Assembly: GCA_021464415.1 (NCBI GenBank)
Contig: CM038469.1
Location: 970,501 to 1,034,500, forward strand
Length of the DNA stretch: 64,000 bases
Direction of reading: 5' to 3'
From: Lonicera japonica
Taxonomy: Eukaryota > Streptophyta > Magnoliopsida > Dipsacales > Caprifoliaceae
Shown: positions 56,836-64,000 of the stretch, piece after piece
Layout of the letters: every line of letters starts with the position of its first letter
Numbering within the stretch: the first letter of the stretch is position 1
Notes under the pieces: generated by a model
Told to the model about the DNA's origin: nothing
Seen by the model: the letters and a program-made list of their open reading frames with translations, nothing else
Databases searched by the model: none
Translations under genes and position numbers: made by a program

Positions 56836-57589
56836 TTATGAGAAGGAATGTAAATGAAATGGACGGAATGAGACGAAGGTTTGTTAATCCACTCTATTCG
56901 TTTATTTTGTTTCTTTCTAATAATGGTGGGATTTTGAGGGAACAAAAGTTTTTTAATGAATTATTTATCATAATTCAATTTTAACCCTAATTTATTAATA
57001 TTGTGTAATAGAATCTCGATAAACTAATAACCTTACTAAATTAATAAATTTTTCATGTTCCGACTCTAGCTCAAGCGTTAAATTAATATTTTTGCTAAAT
57101 TTATAAGATAATATTTTTTTATAAGGTCCCCTTATGCCCATTGGTTACATAAATTAATAATTTATCTTTTTGAAACCTACTATCATACCTTATCAAAATA
57201 TGAGTACAATGTTGTTTACTTTTTGCTGAAATTTATATTTGCTTGAATTTCATCTCAAACTTTTTGTAATGCTATAAGTATGTCAGATGTGCATTTCTTA
57301 TCTTGTAAGATGAAATTATTTAATGTCATTATTGCTTTGATGGAATAATCTTATCTACTTAATTTTGGAGACCAAAGGATAATATAATTGCTTAATTAAG
57401 TTTCTAGAAAATAAAAATTTATGGAAGATTAATATTACAGTATTTGAAACATTAATTTGTAGGTGGCCAAGATGAAGGGAATTAGGGCAGTAATCATGCA
57501 TCTCATACACTAATTTACGCACTAATCTTAAACCCTAGGATTTATGCTGTTCAATAAAATCGATAGAAGACACCTTATGTGTGATTTGA
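56461..57589. other. Intergenic AT-rich DNA
   Basis: It holds (TA)n(TG)n at 56797-56834. No gene or element was recognised. Confidence 0.4.
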
Positions 57590-58706
57590 TGTTACTAAAA
57601 CGAACCGGATGGATCGAATCCTTCTGTTGTTGTCGTCCTTAGCGTAGAAATTACGACGCCTCTACGGTATGCACACACGAACGGAATGAGATCCTTGCTT
57701 GGTGTACTAGCGCCTTCTAGGGTTCTCTCTCTGGCCTCTCTGAGTTTCCTTGACGGCCAAGATGAATAAAGGTTCCCTTTTATCTAGTGAGAACCTTAAG
57801 CAACAAACGAACTGGGCCCAAGTCCAACTTGGCCCATTTTAATTCGTTTTGATCCAACTCGTTTTGGTGTGCGACCCTGTAGGTTTTACACTCTTTGGCT
57901 AAAAGCCCATTTTATTATACGAATAGTAAGCGGTCTCTGTAAAACATTACTATTATCCAAAGGGTATAAAGGTCAAAAACGACACAACCTTAAATTGATA
58001 TTCCAAATATTAACTCCTTTTGTCAATCGATATCTAGATTGAACACAAGACTAGGCAAGTATCATTCTTGTATAGTTCAATCTTTATGATCTCTAAGTAT
58101 AATTAATCTAAAACAAATGACATCTCATTTGTGCATGGCCATGCAAATATTAATTACACTTATCAAGGGGCCCAACGATATCTCTCTCAATATACGAGAG
58201 TGACAAATCCCATCTTGATCAACCACATACCTCTACATAGTTCATAGTATGCTCGGTCATCATCTTTATAATTACTCGATCAAGAGCAACGTTTGATAAT
58301 GCCTGACATGCTAATCCCTATGTTGGTAACCATGGCGATCTCAGGTCTAAGGATAATACGATATCACAAATGGGGAACATCACTGATGACATTATGTAAC
58401 ACTCCTCGCAGTGTCCCCAAAGCGGGTCAGTTCAATACCTTGGTATCAGTATTAATATCCATACATACTTGTGGTATTTGATTATATCAATGTGATCCTA
58501 GGTTATGACTTTTAATATTATATAACATTACTATCCCACAATTGTACTTGATGGTACAAGAGGCTTTATAAATAACAATAAGCATAAAATTGCCATAATC
58601 TATGAATAGTCCTAGGACATATCTCTCACAAGATTGCCTACATCTACCAAATTGAAGCCAAAAGTTCATTATACAATTTTCTTAACAATTTCACATTTTC
58701 CCAACA
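57590..58706 (-). mobile_element. Probable solo LTR (minus strand), about 1.1 kb
   Basis: On the minus strand it starts TGTTGGGAAAATGTGAAATTG and may end CGTTTTAGTAACA. The stretch with CTCTACGGTATGCACACACG, TTGGTGTACTAGCGCCTTCT and GGGCCCAAGT resembles the R/U5 part of plant LTRs. No primer site, internal coding or second LTR follows, and the flanks (TTTGA / AATTA) do not match, so the left end is uncertain. Confidence 0.5.
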
Positions 58707-59697
58707 AATTATAAATCTCACACCCACACCACAATAAGGGTGGATACACCCATCACATAGGGGTGCACCAACAAAGGGTACGACAACCATGTCCATGTGA
58801 GTCAAACCCGGGACCTCCCTATTACGAAGATATAAAAGATGCCAACGGGCTATTAGGCTGTTGGCTTAAATGCATTAATTAAATAGTAGAAATTAAATGC
58901 TGTATTTTCCAAACATAAATTTATATTGAGGAGACATAAAATTATTATCGAGCTATTGGGCCAGCCCAACACTTTAAGGCCCATAAACTAAACTCGATTC
59001 GGCCGTGTAGCGGTCAAAGGGTCAACGAAGGGCAACTTAAGCGCTAAAGTCAACTCCATGCCGAGAAGGACTGAACTTCGCATGCCTCGGGCCACATCGC
59101 GTGACCAACATGCTCGGCAAAAATAGAGAACGTACGAAATGATGTGATGGAACTTTATTCATCATGAAGAATACGTACAAAGCCAATAACTTGTGATGGA
59201 AGTCACCTACCCACGCTTCTCACCTACTCATGCAAAACGCAGCCTCCAAATCTTGACATATGTGTGATGTAAAAGTAATCGGACTTTAATGCAAATCATT
59301 TCATAATTAATGTAGAGGGACCTCCAGCTTACCCCCAACTGTCTTTTAGCCATGCATAGAGCATTGTAACCCTAATCCTTTCTAGATCTAAATAGAATGG
59401 GATAACTCTAAAAGAGGATCAATCGCTTTTTATCACTAAGGAATCTAGAGAAAGAAAGGAGATAGAGAAATAAACCGGTAGCTTGTCTTTTTGTGTTAAA
59501 CTATATTCTTAAACAGCAATAAAAACTCTCACAAACACAAAAAATGACATATCGCAAGTAGAATAAAACTCACTAGAGGAACCTAGCTACAAACAAAAAT
59601 ATCATTGTCTTATCTCTCATACTACTAATGATACATTCATGCTCACGAAATATATTATCTTTGTGGGTCTGGCCAAATTTTCGGCCCCTTACATATA
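58707..59697. other. Non-coding, probably old retroelement DNA
   Basis: 58970-59690 is less AT-rich than its surroundings (CGGCCGTGTAGCGGTCAAAG, TGCCTCGGGCCACATCGCGT) and ends with GGGTCTGGCCAAATTTTCGG, which suggests LTR-type sequence, but I found no termini. The word AAATGCATTAATTAAATAG at 58867 recurs in diverged form near 60840. Confidence 0.35.
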
Positions 59698-60746
59698 TCT
59701 AATCTAATATAATATATAAAATGGGAGAAGTAAAACTCATTGAACAGGGGAATGCCATGTGTATATCATTAAATGTTATAATTAATTTTATTTTTCTTTT
59801 AATGTAGATATTCAATTTTGTCCACTCTTCTTCACATAACTGTTGGCTTTTCCGGCTCCTTTCCTCAAAGTATGAATCTTCTCATATTTATTTGTTTGTG
59901 CTTATCTCACCATTAACTTATTTTTTTAATGGAAAATGTAAGGACTCTAATTGCTTTCTTTTTTGAAACTTAATCCATTATAAATCTCTTCCATTTTTTC
60001 TAATTATCTGTTTACAAATTTTAGGGAAGAGTGAATAAGGTTTTTCCCAGTTAAATATATTTTATTTGATAATATATTAGTTTAATTTTCTTTCATTCTT
60101 GATTTAGTTCAAATTCAAATGCACATCTCATTTTTCTCTTACAGACATGTCACGTATTGAAGTAAAAGGTAAAGACACATTTATAAGATAATGTAAGTGA
60201 TGATTTTCAATCGATAAAGTTTTCTTTTGCTAGCATATACGATAAATGACTTGTATGTTTGTTTTCTCTAGATTTTCAAAATTTTATGGTCATTTTCAAT
60301 AATACACTCATTTTATGTATACTAATTTCTTCCTTTAAGTTGCTCTATTTCTTCCTCTTACTTTTTCTTTATAGAAGTGAGGAAATCCGAAGGTTCGACC
60401 GAGGAGGATAGTGGAAGTGGATAGTTGAATTTAGGCTTCACGTGGCTTCATTCATTTTAAGTTAAATAAACTAAAAATTGCTTCGAGTTTCATGGCACAA
60501 TTGATATTTTTTGCTATTTAAACCCAACTTTTGAATTTGCATGTAGGAACCTAAAACAGAGCTAGCATCCGTGGGCAATTACATTTGGTGTTGCATCTAA
60601 TCTACAACTATATGCATATAAAATTAAAAGATCCAGGAAGGCACATTTTTAAAAGATTATGAGGTAACACACCCATGCATCACATGACTTAAAAGTTTGT
60701 GTTGATAAATGTAATGTGCTTATACATCGCACGGGTTCCATACTAG
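59698..60746 (+). mobile_element. Non-autonomous Helitron, about 1.05 kb
   Basis: The 5' end is TCTAATCTAATATAATATAT after an A. The 3' end is ATCGCACGGGTTCCATACTAG before a T, with a GTGC...GCAC hairpin 11-20 bases from the end. A|TC...CTAG|T is the Helitron signature, and no target duplication is expected. A frame near 60376-60421 (EVRKSEGSTEEDSGSG) could be the last exon of an RPA-like gene of the type Helitrons carry, which is weak. No Rep/helicase was seen. Confidence 0.65.
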
Positions 60747-60800
60747 TATATATTTATCAACAATATGCATGGGTTCTATACTAGTATATATATATCAACA
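60720..60800. repeat. Tandem duplication of the Helitron 3' terminus
   Basis: GCACGGGTTCCATACTAG plus TATATATTTATCAACA is followed by a second copy, GCATGGGTTCTATACTAG plus TATATATATATCAACA. Confidence 0.8.
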
Positions 60801-61737
60801 AAGGTCTATTTTCCATATTGACCATTCATTTTTTTTTTAAATGCATGAATTAATAGTAAACATTAAATGCTCTATTTTACAAATTGGTTGTTTAGGTTTT
60901 TTTTTATTTATTTGTTGCATGAATTAAATGCTTGATGTTGTCCTTTAGTTTTTTTTTCCCAATATTTTATTTTGCATAAATTAAATACTTGATGTTGGTC
61001 GTTCAGTTTTTCTTTGGCAATGATTTGTATTGCATCCCTTGATTTAAACGGTTCATCATTTTAGTCGTATAATATAGTATGTAAAACACTTTCTTTTTGC
61101 TTGGTACTAACACGTGACTGCTATTTAACGCCATGTTATTTGCACCAATTCTATCTACTACTTATTTGTAAACCGACATTTTACCTTCACACTTCACTTT
61201 CCTATGTTTATTGCTTGAATGAATTGTGTATTTAATTTATCAGTGTGTGCTAGACCTCTTATATGTGAAATTGATAATTAATTTTGACAATTATATGTTA
61301 AAATGGTATTTTTATTATTACACTAATGAGTATTGTGATCCTAACTCTATACTTATAAACAAAAAGGGATGGCTTAATTGGCAGGGATGAGATTTTCAAT
61401 ACTAACTCTAAGACACTTGTTAGAAAATAAATTATACTTGAGAAGCCTTTGGAGCCAGTGAAGAACACACAAGGGGGACATACAACCAGACTGGGTATAA
61501 GAGCTATCGGAGGAACTTACCCCACAAACAAATCTTGTCTCTACTTGAGTTATTAATTTACTATTCACTGACCACCATCTTTTACAATCCACATTTGATT
61601 ACCGAATCCATTATCTTGGGCCGATTCTCTTTTAACTAGGTTTGGTCAGATTTTTCCCACCCACAATAACTTATATAGCATATGTTTAAAAAAGATAATT
61701 AGTATATTAGATTCCATAGTAAAAAATAAATTTATAA
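60801..61737. other. Intergenic AT-rich DNA
   Basis: It contains loose repeats of GCATGAATTAAATGCTTGATG (60917 and 60973) and poly-T runs. No gene was seen; the minus ORF at 61374-61592 is unassigned. Confidence 0.4.
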
Positions 61738-61961
61738 GGGTGGAGATATTGGCACTCCTAAAATTTCTTGAAAATACTCTCACTTTTCATTCGGTTCTTG
61801 ACAATCGAATAAAGTATATGTTACTCGATTGTCAAGAATTAAGTATATAATCTTATATTCGGCCCTCAAAAACTGAGTAACAAACATTTTATTTGATTGC
61901 GAATGACCGAATAAAAGTGAGAATGTGACCGAGTACTTTTGGGATGCCAATATTTCTGCCC
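61738..61961. mobile_element. MITE, 224 bp, 8-bp near-perfect target duplication
   Basis: The ends GGGTGGAGATATTGGCACTC and (complemented) GGGCAGAAATATTGGCATCC are about 26-bp inverted repeats. The flanks are ATTTATAA (61730-61737) and ATGTATAA (61962-61969). The inside holds CTCGATTGTCAAGAA-type palindromes related to the core at 41.4 kb. Confidence 0.8.
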
Positions 61962-61984
61962 ATGTATAATGGCTTGTCTTTAAG

Positions 61985-62530
61985 GGTGTGTTTGATTGCC
62001 CTTATTTTTCATGAAAATAAGGGTTTTTCACCCAAGTTGCCACATTTGTGCTATTTGATTGGCAAAATTTTTCGGGCAGTCAAATTCCATCTTTTGTCAC
62101 TATTCATGGACTTTTCCACGTAGAGCTTGAAAACATTTTTTTTTTTTTTTTTGGGGGGGGGGGGTGCTTGTTTTTATTTTCTAGGCAATTGACACATTTT
62201 TTTAGATAAAGTTTTACCCATTTTCTACATTAAAAATGCCATAACTTAAAATAAAAAATAAAAATTTAATAAAAATTTAATATTTAAAATCTACTAATCA
62301 AGCTCAATTAAACAAGATCCATCATGACTATAGAATTATGTAAAAAAAAATACCAATAATTTTTTCTACATTAAAAATATCATAATACAACCAATATTTT
62401 TCGGGTAAAAAATTATGACAATCAAATACATTTAATTGACATTTTCCATGTAACTCAATTCTAGGTAATTTAATTGCCTGAAACTTATTTTTTTTTCATA
62501 TAAATTTCATACTTGCAATCAAACGCACAC
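61985..62530. mobile_element. hAT-like MITE, about 545 bp
   Basis: The ends GTGTGTTTGATTGCCC and (complemented) GTGTGCGTTTGATTGCAAG are inverted. The inside has TTTTCATGAAAATAAGGG palindromes and a T/G homopolymer pair (about 62138-62164). Non-coding; target duplication unclear. Confidence 0.6.
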
Positions 62531-62813
62531 TATGTGATTCAATCTTGGTGACTCGATAAGAAATTTCCAGTAGCCCAAATGCTTCTAATGCAGTTTCTAT
62601 TTTGAGTGGCCCAGTAGCCCAAATGCCTCTAATAAAGTTTCTATTTTGAACAAGCAAGCAACAGTTTTGGGGAGAAACAGTGAATAGTGAGTGAGAGGAA
62701 GAGACTACACAGAAAGCTGAGGGGGTTAACTGAAGCCGACGAGACAGAAAGAGAGACGGAATAGGAATAGTTTAGACTACAGAGAGAGCGCAGAGGAAAG
62801 GAAAGGACTGGAA
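62531..62813. other. Promoter and 5' UTR of the ZNF511-like gene
   Basis: A short duplication (CCAGTAGCCCAAATGC at 62568 and 62609) is followed by a purine-rich leader (GAGAGA words, 62740-62800). No clear TATA box, as in many housekeeping genes. Confidence 0.45.
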
Positions 62814-64000
62814 ATGGCAATGGTGGTTGATGAGAAGGAAGCCGAATTAGGGTTTCGGTATTGGTATCCACTTCGTCGACGTTTTCCTCCCGACTCTCCC
62901 TTCTTCGCCTCTGGCGACCTTGAACGCCAATTCCTCGCCAAGCAGGTCCTTTTTTTTAACTTTTCTTCTCCTTTCCCTTAAAATCTGCGATTAGTATAAC
63001 TTCAATAAAAATCTCTTCCGTTCTTTCTTATTCACTAACTAACTGATCGTTAAGTTCCCTTTTTTTTTCTTCCCACATCTGATCTGTGTTCCATATAACA
63101 CGCTTTCCATCTTCGACAATTGAGTTACTTTTTCTATGATTTCGTAACTATCCTCTCTTCTGTGATTCAACACCTTTCATATTATAATATTAATTTTGAT
63201 TGTTGTAGTAGTATAATGGTCGCGATAGATACAGAGACATTTGATAATCCATCTGAATTTTCTTTGTTTGAGTTGTGGTTTTAATTTTTGAGAGTAGAAT
63301 GGCTGCCTTGCTGTACATCTGAGCATCAAGAGTTACTTTATTGCATGTCTTTTGTCATGTAAAATGCAGACATCGTTCGGTGTGTTTTGATAGTTATCTT
63401 GTTTGTCAGATGGATGGATCATCCTTACTTTTATGCTAAACTAATATCCATACAATTGTAAAGTACCTAAATTTCTAGCGGGTCTGATTTATAGTTGCAA
63501 GGAACTTCATTCTTTTCATGATTTCTTCATCTGTTGTGTAATCTCTCTAGAACTTGCTCCATGATGCCAAACCCCTTTGGCCAAAGATAAATTGTCTAAC
63601 CTCCAAAAGAGTGTTGATATTTGTCCCCGATCTTCTTCCTTGCCAAGAAAAGAAACTAACTTCCTTCCACCTCGTACATTTTCAGATTGCGTTGGATTTA
63701 ACTGAAGATGAGAAACAGAAGCTTGAAAATATGGAGGATGTGGAAACCAGGTATAACTGCTTAGGTGTAATTTTTTTCTGTCATACTCTAGGATTTACTG
63801 TCCATAGCAGCCGTGTTGTGAATTTTATATTTTCATTAAACTATCTTGTAATCGTTAACGATAATTGAAGACTGGAGCGCTCCCAGTTTTCTACGGAGTC
63901 TTTCTAATGTTTGATGGGGCAGAAAAGAGAAGGGTCTTTAACTTCCCCAGTTTAGGAGATCATGTCATGTAGCTTCTACATATTGCTTCAGGAATCTACA
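62814..64000 (+). CDS. ZNF511-like C2H2 zinc-finger protein, first exons (partial)
   Basis: Exon 1 (62814-62945) encodes 44 residues beginning MAMVVDEKEAELGFRYWYPL and containing RRRFPPDSPFFASGDLERQF and LAKQ. Intron 1 runs from GT 62946 to AG 63685. Exon 2 (63686-63750) encodes IALDLTEDEKQKLENMEDVE and TR, ending at a GT. A possible third exon begins at 63992 after TTGCTTCAG and would continue the frame as RNL, then leaves the window. The N-terminus (FRYWYPLRR.FPPDSPFF..G..ER.LLAKQVALDLTEDE) is that of plant homologues of zinc finger protein 511; the zinc fingers themselves would lie beyond 64000. Predicted nuclear protein. The family name is from memory of the N-terminal motif. Confidence 0.78.

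Noticed and set aside
57585..58711. Full copia element at 57.6-58.7 kb
   Set aside because: There is no coding sequence, no second LTR, and the 5-bp flanks differ, so only a probable solo LTR is called.
62641..62871. Minus-strand 76-aa ORF at the start of the ZNF511-like gene
   Set aside because: It is antisense to the purine-rich leader and exon 1 and has no similarity of its own.

Overview
The window looks like AT-rich nuclear DNA of a eudicot plant. The evidence is five plant-specific DUF3339 micro-proteins, a spliced plant C2H2 zinc-finger gene (ZNF511-like) entering at the right edge, a degraded nuclear tRNA-Ser gene, and a dense population of plant transposons: MULE, Ty1/copia, Tat-type Ty3/gypsy, TRIM, Helitron, Harbinger- and hAT-like MITEs. 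The species cannot be named from the sequence. No assembly gaps were noticed.

Layout. 0-5.4 kb: end of a MITE, a 155-aa plant-specific gene and DUF3339 gene 1. 5.37-23.81 kb: one very large Mutator-like element (MULE) bounded by the perfect 9-bp target duplication CTAAAATAC and by long, similar inverted ends. Its left arm carries a zf-GRF/coiled-coil/membrane ORF and a plant mobile domain (PMD) ORF, both on +. Its right arm carries a MuDR-type transposase and a small SANT-like ORF, both on -. The two gene sets converge. The PMD gene was later split by a Tat-type Ty3/gypsy element that has gag but no pol, three tandem arrays and a 3' LTR. A complete 468-bp TRIM landed just beyond the PMD tail. 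24-28 kb: a foldback element and DUF3339 genes 2 and 3.

28-49 kb: two direct copies of one intergenic segment (A about 28.1-41.0 kb, B about 42.0-48.8 kb), each broken by its own insertions. A holds a decayed 6-kb copia element, a block with a gypsy-type ORF remnant, a 1.2-kb DNA transposon and a Tourist-like MITE. B holds a MITE and a 5.1-kb copia derivative whose gag region is replaced by a 1.4-kb AAACAGTTT-rich array. For four of these insertions the sister copy shows the unoccupied target site. 49-53 kb: DUF3339 gene 4, DUF3339 gene 5 (which has lost its first membrane segment) and a tRNA-Ser pseudogene. 53-62.5 kb: intergenic DNA with a truncated element bearing an F-box fragment, a solo-LTR-like block, a Helitron and two MITEs. 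62.8 kb to the end: first exons of the ZNF511-like gene.

Functionally, the host genes likely to be active are the 155-aa gene, DUF3339 genes 1-4 (gene 5 is doubtful) and the ZNF511-like gene. The MULE ORFs all carry stops or frameshifts, so the element is now dead as an autonomous unit. Its architecture (four ORFs in two convergent pairs, each pair reading inward from an end) is the most interesting system in the window.
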